Counted from the stretch's first letter, positions 16,534-25,672 are shown. The stretch is 64,000 bases of DNA from Sphingomonas sp. AR_OL41 (GCF_029911635.1 NZ_JARYTI010000004.1:1-64000); one strand, 5' to 3'. Notes: generated by a model not told the origin, from the sequence alone. Made by a program: numbers and translations.

Positions 16534-17568
16534 ATGACAAGCATGATGGCGCTCGAGACGGCGGAGGCGGCTGCGGTGTGCGAGCGTCAGGTCGCGTCCA
16601 ACGCCGATCTGATGCGCACGCTCGGCGCGCGTCTTCGAAGGCTCGACGCCCCCTTCGCCGCCACGCTGGCGCGAGGCAGCTCCGACCATGCGGCGGCCTT
16701 CGGCAAGGTGCTGTTCGAACTGCTCTGCGCGACCCCGACGCTCAGCCACGCGCCGTCGATCGGCGCGCTCTACCGCGCCACGTCGCAGCGCATGGCGGGC
16801 GTCCCGCTGATCACCATCTCGCAATCCGGGCGCAGCCCCGATCTGCTGCGGGCATCGGAGGATGCCAAGGCAAAGGGCGCGTTCCTGATCGCGATCGTGA
16901 ACGACACGTCGTCGCCGCTGGGGCCATTGGCCGACGTCACGATCCCAGTGCTCGCCGGGCCGGAAAAAAGCGTCGCCGCGACAAAAAGCTATATCGCCAC
17001 TCTCGTCGCGTTGACGCACCTCGCGGCCGAATGGAGCGAGGACTCAGCCCTGTTGGAGGCGCTTACCGGGATCGGAGACATCCTGCGACAGGCGGCGAAG
17101 GCCGACTGGTCGGCCGCCGCATCGGCGCTGGTGCATTCGGAAAGCCTGCTCGTCCTGGGCCGCGGCTACACTTCGCCGATCGCTGCCGAGGCGGCGCTCA
17201 AGTTGAAGGAAACTGCCGGTCTGCACGCCGAGGCGTTCAGCGTGGCCGAGGTCGCGCACGGCCCAATGACCCTGGTCGGGCCGCGTGACCCCGTGCTGGT
17301 CTTCGGACCGGTCGACGTCGCACGGGAGGGCCTGCGCGCGCGGGTCGAGGATTTCGTCGGGCGGGGTGCACTTGTCTTCGGCGCGGGATCGCCGGAAGAT
17401 TTCCCCGGCACTGCGGTCGTGTTGCCGGGACAGCGTGACGTGCACCCCGCGCTCTGGGCGATCACCTGCATCCAGAGCTTCTACACCTTGGCCGAGGCGG
17501 TCTCGCGCGGACGTGGGCGCGATCCCGACCAGCCACCCCATCTCTCCAAGGTCACGAGCACACTATGA
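16534..17568 (+). CDS. SIS-domain glucosamine-6-phosphate deaminase (NagB-II type)
   Basis: 344 residues with two SIS domains. The first holds ATLARGSSDHAAAFGKVLFE, then LITISQSGRSPDLLRA, IVNDTSSPLGPLADVTIPVLAGPEKSVAATKSY; the second holds LLVLGRGYTSPIAAEAALKLKETAGLHAEAFSVAEVAHGP. This is the isomerase half of GlmS without its glutaminase half, the arrangement of NagB-II/AgaS deaminases, which turn GlcN-6-P into fructose-6-P and ammonia. It overlaps nagA by 4 bp. The ATG at 16534 precedes the conserved M-A-x-E start; an upstream in-frame extension is possible but lacks a ribosome site. Confidence 0.88.
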   Translation: MTSMMALETAEAAAVCERQVASNADLMRTLGARLRRLDAPFAATLARGSSDHAAAFGKVLFELLCATPTLSHAPSIGALYRATSQRMAGVPLITISQSGRSPDLLRASEDAKAKGAFLIAIVNDTSSPLGPLADVTIPVLAGPEKSVAATKSYIATLVALTHLAAEWSEDSALLEALTGIGDILRQAAKADWSAAASALVHSESLLVLGRGYTSPIAAEAALKLKETAGLHAEAFSVAEVAHGPMTLVGPRDPVLVFGPVDVAREGLRARVEDFVGRGALVFGAGSPEDFPGTAVVLPGQRDVHPALWAITCIQSFYTLAEAVSRGRGRDPDQPPHLSKVTSTL

Positions 17569-18716
17569 CCGCGCTGGCGCTCACCAACGTTACCCTCGTG
17601 CTGCCGGACCGGGAAATCACGGATCACGTCCTGCTGATCGAACACGGCCGGATCGCCGCGATCGTTGCGGCCGTGGACATTCCGCCAGCGTTCACGGTCA
17701 ACGACCTCGGCGGCGGGTGGCTGCTGCCCGGCTTCATCGACACGCAGGTCAATGGCGGCGGCGACGTGCTGTTCAACGATTCCCCCGACGTCGCCGGCAT
17801 CACAGCCATCGCCGCCGCGCATCGAAGGTTCGGCACGACGGGGCTTTTGCCAACCCTTATCAGCGATCGCCCAGATATCATCGAGCGCGCGATCACGGCA
17901 GTCGATCAGGCGATCGCCGAGCACGTGCCCGGAGTCCTCGGCATCCACGTCGAGGGACCGCACCTCAATGCCGCCAAGCACGGCATCCACGACGAGACGA
18001 AGTTCACGCTCATAGACGGGACGGCCATCGAGCGCCTGACCACAAAAACGCAGGGCGTGCGGCTCGTCACGCTGGCGCCCGAACTGGCGCCGCCGGGGGC
18101 GATCGCCGCGCTGAACGAGCGGGGCGTGATCGTGGCGGCTGGCCATTCTACGGCCGATTACGATCAGACGCGCGCCGCGCTGCGCGAGGGCTTGCGCGGG
18201 TTTACACACCTGTTCAACGCCATGACGCAACTGACGAGCCGAGCACCCGGCATGGTCGGCGCGGCGATCGAGGACCGGGCCAGTTGGTTCGGACTTATCG
18301 TCGACGGGGTCCACGTGCACCCCGCGACGCTACGCATCGCGCTGGCGGCGCGCGGGCTCGAGGGCGCGATGCTCGTGACCGACGCGATGCCGCCCGTCGG
18401 AGGGTCGCAGACCAGCTTCACCCTCATGGGCAAGGCGATCGCCGTCGTCGACGGAACCTGCCGCGGGTCCGACGGCACTTTGGCGGGATCGGCGCTTTCG
18501 ATGGCGCAGGCGTTCCGCAACGCGATCGATCTGCTCGGGGTCTCGATGGTCCAGGCTTCGCGCATGGCGAGCGGGAACGCCGCCACCTTCCTCGGCTTGG
18601 ACAAGGAAACCGGTGTGATCCGGGCGGGCCTTCGCGCCGATCTCGTCCACCTCGATGCTCAGCGCCGCGTTCGCCGCACGTGGATCGGGGGCGCCCTCTC
18701 GGAACGCGGCGAGTGA
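17565..18716 (+). CDS. nagA: N-acetylglucosamine-6-phosphate deacetylase
   Basis: 383 residues, normal for NagA. It hydrolyses GlcNAc-6-P to GlcN-6-P and acetate in the cytosol. The amidohydrolase barrel shows LPGFIDTQVNGGGDVLFND near residue 55, GIHVEGPHLNAAKHGIHD near 125 (metal-binding Glu), VAAGHSTADYDQ, GFTHLFNAMTQLTSRAPGMVG (His site), IVDGVHVHP, and MLVTDAMPP with the catalytic Asp. It overlaps the upstream deaminase and the downstream GH84-like gene by 4 bp each, so the three form one coupled operon. Confidence 0.95.
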   Translation: MTALALTNVTLVLPDREITDHVLLIEHGRIAAIVAAVDIPPAFTVNDLGGGWLLPGFIDTQVNGGGDVLFNDSPDVAGITAIAAAHRRFGTTGLLPTLISDRPDIIERAITAVDQAIAEHVPGVLGIHVEGPHLNAAKHGIHDETKFTLIDGTAIERLTTKTQGVRLVTLAPELAPPGAIAALNERGVIVAAGHSTADYDQTRAALREGLRGFTHLFNAMTQLTSRAPGMVGAAIEDRASWFGLIVDGVHVHPATLRIALAARGLEGAMLVTDAMPPVGGSQTSFTLMGKAIAVVDGTCRGSDGTLAGSALSMAQAFRNAIDLLGVSMVQASRMASGNAATFLGLDKETGVIRAGLRADLVHLDAQRRVRRTWIGGALSERGE

Positions 18717-19777
18717 CACCGCCGCTCGGCATCATCGAGGGTCATTTCGGCAAACGCTATTCCTGGTCGGACCGCAGCCAGCTGATGCAAACGGTCGCCG
18801 GTGCCGGCTACACCTTCTATCACTACGCCCCCAAGGGCGATGTCTTCCTGCGGCGGCGCTGGCGGGAGGCGCATCCGGCGGCGGAGCGCGAGGCGCTCGC
18901 GCGGTTCGGGGATGCCTGCCGAAGCCACGGGGTGCGGTTCGGCGTCGCCCTCACCCCGATGGAAACACCCTATCCCTTGAACGGTGCGACACGGGCGCAT
19001 CTCGAGCGCCGTGTGCGGGACCTCGATGCGATCGGGATCGACGATCTCGTGATCCTGTTCGACGACCTGCGCGGCGACGTGCCGGCGCTGGCAGAGCGTC
19101 AAAGCAGGATCGTGCGCATCTGCACGGACGCCACGCGCGCGAGCGCGATCTACTTCTGCCCGACCTACTATTCGCGCGACCCGGTGCTCGACCGCGTCTT
19201 CGGGGCCCGTCCGCCCGGCTATCTCGCGGAACTCGGCAATCGGCTCGATCCGGCGGTTGGTGTCTACTGGACGGGTCAGGAAGTCGTCTCGCCGGAAATC
19301 GGCCCCGCACACCTTAGCGACGTCGCGGCAGAGCTCGGTCGGCGGGTATGCCTGTGGGACAACTACCCGGCCAACGACGGGTCACGCATGTCCCGGTTCC
19401 TGCACCTACGCGCCTTCACCGGGCGACCTCCGGGCATCGCCGCGCACATCCTCGCACATGCGATCAATCCGGCGCAGCAGCCGCACCTCACCGCGTTGCC
19501 CGCGCTCGCGCTTGCCACGAACTACGCGGACGGCCCGGACTATGACTATGGCCGCGCCTTCCAGGCCGCAGCCGTTGGGTTGTTCGGCGAACGCCTCGCC
19601 GCGATGCTGGCTACCGACCTCGCGTCCTTCCAGGACGTCGGGCTCGAGCGGCTCGGCGCGCGCCGCGACGAACTGCGCAAGCGATACGCGGCCTTGGATC
19701 AGCCCGCCGCTCGCGAGATCGTCACATGGCTAGACGGCGGCTATCTCATGACCGACGAAGAGGTCAGGACACAGTGA
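18713..19777 (+). CDS. GH84-like beta-N-acetylglucosaminidase domain protein
   Basis: 354 residues from a GTG that overlaps the nagA stop (GTGA). It starts GIIEGHFGKRYSWSDR, the opening strand of the GH84/NAGidase catalytic barrel (the family's G.iEGFYG.pWs), and carries LVILFDDLRGD near residues 112-122. The paired Asp residues are the general acid and stabilising residues of GH84. YFCPTYYSRDPV and VYWTGQEVVSPEI (the family's WTG) follow, then a DNYPANDG loop. GH84 enzymes remove beta-GlcNAc. No signal peptide is visible, so it probably acts in the cytosol on imported GlcNAc oligosaccharides or glycopeptides. Confidence 0.82.
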   Translation: MTPPLGIIEGHFGKRYSWSDRSQLMQTVAGAGYTFYHYAPKGDVFLRRRWREAHPAAEREALARFGDACRSHGVRFGVALTPMETPYPLNGATRAHLERRVRDLDAIGIDDLVILFDDLRGDVPALAERQSRIVRICTDATRASAIYFCPTYYSRDPVLDRVFGARPPGYLAELGNRLDPAVGVYWTGQEVVSPEIGPAHLSDVAAELGRRVCLWDNYPANDGSRMSRFLHLRAFTGRPPGIAAHILAHAINPAQQPHLTALPALALATNYADGPDYDYGRAFQAAAVGLFGERLAAMLATDLASFQDVGLERLGARRDELRKRYAALDQPAAREIVTWLDGGYLMTDEEVRTQ

Positions 19778-20636
19778 TGGGCCGATAGCCGGCGAGCAGC
19801 AGCGCGCCGTCCAGCGGATCGCCCAACGGCTCACTCAATCGCGCGACCGTGCGCTGCCGCAGCCACGCCTTCATCCGCGGTGCCAACCCTCCGGCAAGGG
19901 CGCAACGCGGAGCGCCGCGTTCGAAGATGGCCTCGATGAAGCGCTCGATGTGCAGCGCGGCATCCTCGACGATCGAGCGGGCGATGGCATCGTCGGCCTC
20001 GGCGCGGTCCATCACAAGTGGGGCGAGCGCCGCATAGTCACGCGGTGTCGCCTCATCCATCCAGGCGATGGCGGCCGACGTGTTGTGGTTGAAACGTTCC
20101 GTGACAGCGATACTGAGCGGGGTGCGCTGGCTCCGCCCGTCGAGCGCGCGCAACGCATGGCGCATGGCGCTCAAGCCCAGTGCCGCGCCGCTGCCCTCGT
20201 CGGAGATCGGAAAACCGTAGCCGCCGATGCTGAAGTTGACCCCGCCGATCCGGCCAAGCCCGATGCTCCCCGTCCCGATGATCAGGATCGCACCGTCCTG
20301 CCCGCCATGCGCGCCGATGTTGGCGATGGCGGCGTCGGTCTCATAGGCGATCGACGCGAACGGAAACGGCAGCTGCTCCAGCGCGGCACGCACACCGGTG
20401 CGGGAGATGCCGGCAATGCCGAACCCGGCGCAGATCGTCGCGATCGCCGCCTCGTCCAGTCCCGCCTGCTCGGTGGCCTGGCGGGATACATCCTCGAGCG
20501 CGGCCTGCAGCTGTTCCATCCCGATCCGCGCGTTGGCCGGACCGGTCTCGCCCGTGCCAAGGATTTGCCCATCCTCGTCAATGAGGCGGCTGCGGCAGTG
20601 GCTACCGCCAGCATCGATACCGAGATAGAAGGTCAT
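19764..20636 (-). CDS. BadF/BadG-type kinase, probably N-acetylglucosamine kinase
   Basis: 290 residues with the ASKHA fold: YLGIDAGGSHCRSRLIDEDG at residues 4-23 (phosphate-1), GFGIAGISRTGVRAAL, ILIIGTGSIGLGRI (phosphate-2 / sugar site), FPISDEGSGAALGLSAM, and a C-terminal ALAGGLAPRMK adenosine motif. Bacterial members phosphorylate GlcNAc or GlcN at position 6. Beside nagA, this gives an entry point for free GlcNAc. It converges on the GH84-like gene with a 14-bp overlap and has its own upstream region holding an ACCAAT...ATTGG inverted element at 20651-20667. Confidence 0.85.
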   Translation of the reverse strand: MTFYLGIDAGGSHCRSRLIDEDGQILGTGETGPANARIGMEQLQAALEDVSRQATEQAGLDEAAIATICAGFGIAGISRTGVRAALEQLPFPFASIAYETDAAIANIGAHGGQDGAILIIGTGSIGLGRIGGVNFSIGGYGFPISDEGSGAALGLSAMRHALRALDGRSQRTPLSIAVTERFNHNTSAAIAWMDEATPRDYAALAPLVMDRAEADDAIARSIVEDAALHIERFIEAIFERGAPRCALAGGLAPRMKAWLRQRTVARLSEPLGDPLDGALLLAGYRPITVS

Positions 20637-20650
20637 GGGTCGTATCCTAT

Positions 20651-20667
20651 ACCAATTTCCTGATTGG
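20651..20667. promoter_or_regulatory. Inverted CCAAT/ATTGG element upstream of the kinase gene
   Basis: ACCAAT and ATTGG are separated by 6 bp, 15 bp before the kinase ATG. The half-site resembles the ACCAAT elements at 13030-13051, but here in inverted order. It could bind the same regulator; this is weakly supported. Confidence 0.3.
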
Positions 20668-20735
20668 CTTATATCGGTATTATCGAAACTGCGCTTCGGT
20701 TAAATCGCGGCCTCGTTCGGAAATTCGCGTGGTGT

Positions 20736-21716
20736 TCAGCCACGGACGGTTATCGTCCGCTCGAAATCCGCCGCCGCTCCGGTGCCGCGACCGGCCAGAG
20801 CGAGCAGACGACGGGCAGCGAGCGTCGTGGCGTCCGCCTCCACGCTATGCTCGAAATCGTCGCCTTCGCGTTCGTAGGCGCGTTGAGCCGATTCCAGCAC
20901 ACGGCGATCCTGCGCGAGGATCTCGGGCTCGTTGGTAGACCAGACCGGAGGCTGCGGCTCGGCGACCGGGCCGCGCTGGAACAGCCAGTGCTGCATGCAG
21001 CGACCCGGGATGGTCGGGGCGTGGTGCAACACCAGCCGGAAGCCTTCGCCCCCGCCCACCGTCACCCTGTCCGGAAGATCGAATCGCAGCAGGGTTCCGG
21101 GCGCCTGCACCGTCACGCTCGCGCTCGACACCTTCAGATCATAGCGGGAGGGGATGAAGCCGACGGCCTGCACCCTGAACCACTGGGGATGAAGATTAGG
21201 GTGCGTGAAGGCGGGATGGCAGATGTCGAGATTGTTCTCGATCGGCAGGATCGCCTCGCATGCTAGGTCGGTCGCTCCCTGGAACCACTGGAAACGATCG
21301 AAACCCTCGATCGGCAAGGGAGGATCACCGGGTTCACCTCCGCCAGTCCACAGCCAGACATAGCCATCCTGCTCCAGCGTGGGGTAGCTGGGCACTGTCG
21401 TGTCCTTGATCGCCTGATCCTCACGAAGCGACGGGATGTGGCGGCAATGGCCCGCGCCGTCGAACCGCCAGCCATGATAGGCGCAGGCCACCATGCCGTC
21501 GGCGACGGTGCCGAGCGACAGCGCCACACCGCGGTGCGGGCAGCGATCGTGCAACGCGCGGGGCCGACCATCGGCATCGCGGAACAGGACGATCGGCATG
21601 CCGTGGATGACGATCGCAACGGGTGCCTTGCCAAGCTGGGTGCTCGCGGTGCCGACATACCAGGCATTGCGGGGCAACGGAGCGCGATCCGGCCGCGCGG
21701 CAGGTTGAGAGGTCAT
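20736..21716 (-). CDS. Rieske-type aromatic-ring/steroid-type oxygenase, terminal component
   Basis: 326 residues. The N-terminal Rieske [2Fe-2S] domain has C59-x-H61 (DRCPHRGVAL) and C78-x2-H81 (ACAYHGWRF). The C-terminal catalytic domain has the mononuclear-iron motif ENNLDICHPAFTH (D164, H167, H172). The length and the N-terminal RNAWYVG-type start fit the single-subunit VanA/PobA group, which hydroxylates or O-demethylates aromatic acids and needs a separate reductase. No reductase gene is adjacent. It overlaps the YciB-like membrane protein gene by 4 bp and lies in an operon headed by a MerR regulator. The substrate is unknown. Confidence 0.85.
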   Translation of the reverse strand: MTSQPAARPDRAPLPRNAWYVGTASTQLGKAPVAIVIHGMPIVLFRDADGRPRALHDRCPHRGVALSLGTVADGMVACAYHGWRFDGAGHCRHIPSLREDQAIKDTTVPSYPTLEQDGYVWLWTGGGEPGDPPLPIEGFDRFQWFQGATDLACEAILPIENNLDICHPAFTHPNLHPQWFRVQAVGFIPSRYDLKVSSASVTVQAPGTLLRFDLPDRVTVGGGEGFRLVLHHAPTIPGRCMQHWLFQRGPVAEPQPPVWSTNEPEILAQDRRVLESAQRAYEREGDDFEHSVEADATTLAARRLLALAGRGTGAAADFERTITVRG

Positions 21717-22324
21717 GCGTCTTGCTCCCGTGCAGGTTTGAAGAGGCCGAACCGCTGGCAGGCGGAGAACACGCGGCGTCCATTGAGACTGACGAGCAGC
21801 ATCACAGCGATGCTCGTCCACGCGACAGCAGTGCGGATCGCGAGGGCCTGCACCAGCGGGAACGCGGACATGATCCACAGAAAGGCGCCGGCGCGCGCGA
21901 CGAAGTAGAGTGCCCAGGCGAGCGTAAAGGCACGGAAGAAACGGATGACCTCCGGACGGTCGGCGGGAATGTCGGGCTTGCGCTGCCGGGCGAACTTCAA
22001 CACCAGCGGTTCCGGACCGAGCGCGCCGAGCGCGAAGGCTCCGGCCGTCATGAGATTCAGGATCGCACCCTCGTAGCGAACCATGAAGGGCGTGCGCGCC
22101 CACAGATCGATCGCGCCGAACACCAGCGCCGCGCCATTGGCGAACAGCCACAATGGCGGAAACGAGCGCCGTGTCATCAGACGCCAGCCACCCTCCATGA
22201 CGACGAACAGCACGGCGACGACGATCGCGGCCCTCACGCCGAAGGCGAGCAGCACCGTCCAATACAGGGCCAGCCCGCCGAACATGTGGAACAGGCCCAG
22301 CAATGACTTGAGCACGCGGTTCAT
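21713..22324 (-). CDS. YciB/septation-protein-A-like inner-membrane protein
   Basis: 203 residues, about five membrane helices. LALYWTVLLAFGVRAAIVVAV, the short RRSFPPLWLFANGAALVFG and FMVRYEGAILNLMTAGAFALGAL follow the order seen in the YciB/IspZ family, whose role in cell-envelope biogenesis is poorly defined. It overlaps the Rieske gene at one end and the MerR regulator at the other by 4 bp each. In this operon it may be a specialised relative rather than the housekeeping copy. Confidence 0.6.
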   Translation of the reverse strand: MNRVLKSLLGLFHMFGGLALYWTVLLAFGVRAAIVVAVLFVVMEGGWRLMTRRSFPPLWLFANGAALVFGAIDLWARTPFMVRYEGAILNLMTAGAFALGALGPEPLVLKFARQRKPDIPADRPEVIRFFRAFTLAWALYFVARAGAFLWIMSAFPLVQALAIRTAVAWTSIAVMLLVSLNGRRVFSACQRFGLFKPAREQDA

Positions 22325-23094
22325 TGGCCTTCACCCGCGGCAGCAGCCATCGCCGCGCCTAGGAAGCGCCAGCGCGCGGCATCCATCGGCAGCGACGCCG
22401 ATAGTGCCGGATCGGCGAAGCCATCCCGCCAGAAGCGCGTCAACGCGCCGCGCATGGCATCGTCCCCTCCGGTCATGCGGGCGATCAGCGCCGCCGCCTT
22501 GCGGCCGAGAGCGCGGGCTCGCGGCGTGTCCGGCGCGCCGCCCGACAACTCGTCCAGTTCATGGTAGAGCGCGTTCCATTCGATCTCGATCGCGGGCGCG
22601 ATCCTGGCAAGACGGCGCTGCTGGTCGGGCGTGAACGTCTCGGTCGCGAGCTTCTCCAGCGCCGGAGTCCAGCGCATCCGGAGCGGTTCCGCACGAGCCA
22701 GTTCGGCGAGCGCGGCCGGATCGATGGCCTCCCCTGCCAGCAGTCGTCCACGCGCCCGCCGGATCAGTGTCAGCGCCTCGTCGATCCGGCCGCGCTGATC
22801 CCGCAACGCCCGTTCCTGAAGATCAATGACTGCGGTCAGGTCTGGCGAGCGGCTCTCCAGCAGTTCCCCGATGCGGGAGATCGTCAGCCCGAAGCGCCGG
22901 AGCAGGAGAACGACGTGCAGCCGTTCGCATTCGGTCTGGCCATAGGTTCTCCACCCGTGTCCATCGCGGACTGGTCGAATCAATCCGGCATTCTCGTAGA
23001 GGCGCAACGTCTTGATCGTAATGCCGAACCGTCGCGCGACATCGGCTGCACCATCTGGAAATTGAGACTTCGATGACTGTCTTAGCCTGGGCAT
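22321..23094 (-). CDS. MerR-family transcriptional regulator
   Basis: 257 residues. The winged helix is at the N-terminus: GAADVARRFGITIKTLRLYENAGLIRPVRDGHGWRTYG, then ERLHVVLLLRRFGLTISRIGELL, the standard MerR layout. The C-terminal ~150 residues are helical and resemble ligand-binding domains of MerR proteins that sense organic molecules (TipAS-like), with no metal-binding cysteines. As the first gene of the operon it probably regulates itself and the two downstream genes. The ATG at 23094 was preferred over an upstream in-frame start that lacks conservation. Confidence 0.8.
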   Translation of the reverse strand: MPRLRQSSKSQFPDGAADVARRFGITIKTLRLYENAGLIRPVRDGHGWRTYGQTECERLHVVLLLRRFGLTISRIGELLESRSPDLTAVIDLQERALRDQRGRIDEALTLIRRARGRLLAGEAIDPAALAELARAEPLRMRWTPALEKLATETFTPDQQRRLARIAPAIEIEWNALYHELDELSGGAPDTPRARALGRKAAALIARMTGGDDAMRGALTRFWRDGFADPALSASLPMDAARWRFLGAAMAAAAGEGQ

Positions 23095-23175
23095 GAAGAC
23101 ACCTCTAAGGTCGTCCCCAAGGGACGACGCAAGGACTTTCGCGGGGGCATCGGAAATAGCCTGATGGCCACGCAC

Positions 23176-23871
23176 CTACGCCGCCCATGGCAAACTGTAA
23201 GGAATGGCACCGGTCGGGACGACAAGGACCGACCCGAGGAAGGGAGATCTGGCAGCGACCACCTCCACAATCCGCCACCCCCGCCCGAGAAGTGCCGGAT
23301 GATCGACGATCTGCTCGACGTCGCGACCGAGGCTGGCGAGCGCCAACGTCTCCGGCAGACTTCGATCGAGCTCGATGCGCAAAACGCCAAAGCGCGTCTC
23401 GAATCGCACCGAACCGATCTTCGCCTCGACCTCAATCGAGTGGCCGACGACCTGCATGCGCGCATGGCCTCCTTCCGCCAGAATGAAGGTGTGGCCGTGG
23501 AACTCGTCACGCAGAGGCGGGTGTCCGACACCAGCCGCCAATCCCGCGAAATAATGCCGGAACATGTGGAGGTTCGGCCCGAGCGCGCCGCTGCCAGCGC
23601 TGGAGAGGCGCGGCCGCCGGGGCCAGCCCGGCAGAGGGTTTATCAGGTGGACAGCCTCGTCGAGCGTCAGATGCTCGCCGCGCAGCAGGCCGACGAGGAA
23701 TGGCGACGCCGATCGAACGTTCACTCCCATCTCCTCCCGAAACGCCCAACGCAGCACCAGTCGGCGCGCGTCGGTGATCCCCTCGACGCGGCGGTGCGCG
23801 CGCCGCCTCGCAGACCTGAACCGAACGCGGTCGCCCGCAGTCGACGGGTCCGGGTTCGCCACGCCGGTCAC
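23176..23871 (-). CDS. Unknown protein coupled to an exonuclease gene
   Basis: 231 residues starting at a GTG that overlaps the exonuclease stop (GTGA). No signal peptide. It has an Arg-rich N-terminus, then a helical GLLRGEHLTLDEAVHLINPLPGWPRR segment, and a beta-rich C-terminal half (RMQVVGHSIEVEAKIGSVRFETRFGVLRIELD). I recognise no family. The start overlap strongly suggests a working partner of the exonuclease. Confidence 0.6.
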   Translation of the reverse strand: MTGVANPDPSTAGDRVRFRSARRRAHRRVEGITDARRLVLRWAFREEMGVNVRSASPFLVGLLRGEHLTLDEAVHLINPLPGWPRRPRLSSAGSGALGPNLHMFRHYFAGLAAGVGHPPLRDEFHGHTFILAEGGHARMQVVGHSIEVEAKIGSVRFETRFGVLRIELDRSLPETLALASLGRDVEQIVDHPALLGRGWRIVEVVAARSPFLGSVLVVPTGAIPYSLPWAA

Positions 23872-24776
23872 AGCGGCGACATCGGGTGGCGCGGGGCGTA
23901 GCGCTCACGCCAGGTCACGGGCTCGATAATCGGACCTAGCGCCTTCGGGTGCGCGTCGATCGAATATACATGGCCGGCAAGCCACCACTCCTCCTCGGAC
24001 TTGCGGGCGTCGGGCACCTCCCGCCACCAGCACCTGTCCGCTCCGTCCCACCTGTAACCCCTAGCCTTCAGCCGGTCCTTAAGGTCGAAGGCAGCACCGA
24101 TCGCGCCGAAGCGCCAGCTCGATTCCCGGGCGCGCGCGAGCATCTGCGCCAGCACTGTGCCGCCGGCCGGCAGCGAATGGCCCAGCAGCGCGATCACGGC
24201 ATCGACATCGTCGCCAGCGCGGTGGGCCCCGTGGAAGAAGCCGATCTGCGCAAGCAGCCAGCCGAGCGACCTTCCGTCGAAGCCGATGGCGCGCCAGTCG
24301 ACGTCATTGCAGCTGCAGGCCCAGCCGATGCCGCGGGCGTCCTCCAGGCGCCGCTCCACCATGCCCCGATCGAACGGCGCGTTATGGGCGCAGACGAACT
24401 CGGCCGAACCGAGCAGCCGCGTGGCGGCCCCCTCGTCGATCTCCTGTCCCGCGAGATCCGCGTCGGTCAGTCCGGTCAGCGCGACGATCTCCGGCGTCAG
24501 CTCCCGACCCGGATCCTGAAGCCAGGAATAGGGGCGATCGACCTTGACGATCACCCCATCCGGGTCGAAGCGAAAGCGCCGCAAGGCGAGCTCGATGATG
24601 ACGTCGTCATCGTTGATGCCGGTGGTCTCGACGTCCACCACAACGCCTACGCTCGTGCCGTCACGGCGACCGACGCCGGTCAAACCCTCGGCGACCTCGA
24701 GGCGGCGGAGCAGACGATAGTCGTCGCGCGCCTCGATGGCGCGCAGAAACTCGGGTTCGAATATGTCGTCCCGCAT
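23868..24776 (-). CDS. DnaQ-like (DEDD) 3'-5' exonuclease
   Basis: 302 residues. Exo I is VVVDVETTGI (D48, E50), Exo II is in CAHNAPFDRGMVERR near 128-142, and Exo III is GAHRAGDDVDAVIALL (H-x4-D), the full DEDDh set. An extra C-terminal domain follows, with FDLKDRLKARGYRWDGADRCWWREV, a DUF3850/Cas-independent helicase-like add-on often fused to such exonucleases, perhaps for nucleic-acid binding. A GGAGG ribosome site precedes the ATG. It is the middle gene of a three-gene operon, 76 bp after the 249-residue protein. Confidence 0.85.
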   Translation of the reverse strand: MRDDIFEPEFLRAIEARDDYRLLRRLEVAEGLTGVGRRDGTSVGVVVDVETTGINDDDVIIELALRRFRFDPDGVIVKVDRPYSWLQDPGRELTPEIVALTGLTDADLAGQEIDEGAATRLLGSAEFVCAHNAPFDRGMVERRLEDARGIGWACSCNDVDWRAIGFDGRSLGWLLAQIGFFHGAHRAGDDVDAVIALLGHSLPAGGTVLAQMLARARESSWRFGAIGAAFDLKDRLKARGYRWDGADRCWWREVPDARKSEEEWWLAGHVYSIDAHPKALGPIIEPVTWRERYAPRHPMSPL

Positions 24777-24852
24777 GGAACCTCCATTGTTCGTTGAAAT
24801 CTGGCGCGCTCGTCACCGGCCTAGCGCACCGAGCCGGTGACGAGCGCGGCGC

Positions 24853-25602
24853 TCAGCCGAGAAAGCGCTGCTCGATGTTGAGGTCGAGGCCCGCGGCGAT
24901 CGGCGATGCCGGGTCGCTCGCGATGATAGACAGCGTGTCGCAGATCGCGTCCGACACCAGCGCTGCGACGAGCGGTTCCGCCGGATCGAAGCCATCGACG
25001 ATCCTCGCTTCGGCGGCGGCAGCGCCCATGCGGCAATACAGGCGCCCCGCAACCTCGGCCTCCTCGGTCGCGAGCGACGCGTGGAACGCCTGCACGGTCT
25101 CGAAGCCGTCGTTGGAGACGACGGTCGCCGTGAAGAGGCGCAGCCCGTCCGGCACGGACCGCGCGAACGGCAACACGTTCGAGCGCCAGCCGCCCGAACC
25201 GGGGTCGATCACCGCCGCATCCCCGTCGTCTGTGGCAAGGCCGTCGACGAACTCGGGATCGGCATCGAGACCGAGCGACAAGCCGTGGATGAGCACTCCG
25301 CGCAGACAGTCGTCGCGGTCGAGGCAAGCCTCCACCGCGCTGACGCCGCCGAACAGCGCCCGCGGCGCTAGCATCCAAGACATCGGGTCGTGCGGCACCG
25401 CCTCCCGCTCGAACCTGCCTCCCGCCTCGGTCGCCACGAGCGCGATGCGGCAGATGGCGCGGCGGGTGGTCACGACGACCTCGTCGTCCGGACGGTCGTC
25501 GTCGAGAGGATCGAGATAGGTGCGGGCACCGGCGGCGGGGGCCGAAGTGGTGGTCGAGGGCAGCTCCAACGTCGTCGCCTCCTCAGCGAGGGTCATCATC
25601 AT
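24853..25602 (-). CDS. Unknown protein, first gene of the exonuclease operon
   Basis: 249 residues, acidic and soluble. The start has three ATG codons in a row; the first (25602) has AAGGAG at good spacing. After a low-complexity Thr/Pro/Asp-rich N-terminus (ELPSTTTSAPAAG, DPLDDDRPDDE), the protein has a regular strand/helix pattern (RRAICRIALVATEAGG, VLIHGLSLGLDADPEFVDGLA). No catalytic motif is clear. It is likely cotranscribed with the exonuclease. Confidence 0.6.
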   Translation of the reverse strand: MMMTLAEEATTLELPSTTTSAPAAGARTYLDPLDDDRPDDEVVVTTRRAICRIALVATEAGGRFEREAVPHDPMSWMLAPRALFGGVSAVEACLDRDDCLRGVLIHGLSLGLDADPEFVDGLATDDGDAAVIDPGSGGWRSNVLPFARSVPDGLRLFTATVVSNDGFETVQAFHASLATEEAEVAGRLYCRMGAAAAEARIVDGFDPAEPLVAALVSDAICDTLSIIASDPASPIAAGLDLNIEQRFLG

Positions 25603-25672
25603 GACCTGACTCCTTGTCGCCGTTGATCGAAGAGGCTCCGGGCGGCGAGAAACCCGGTGCAATACCAATATA

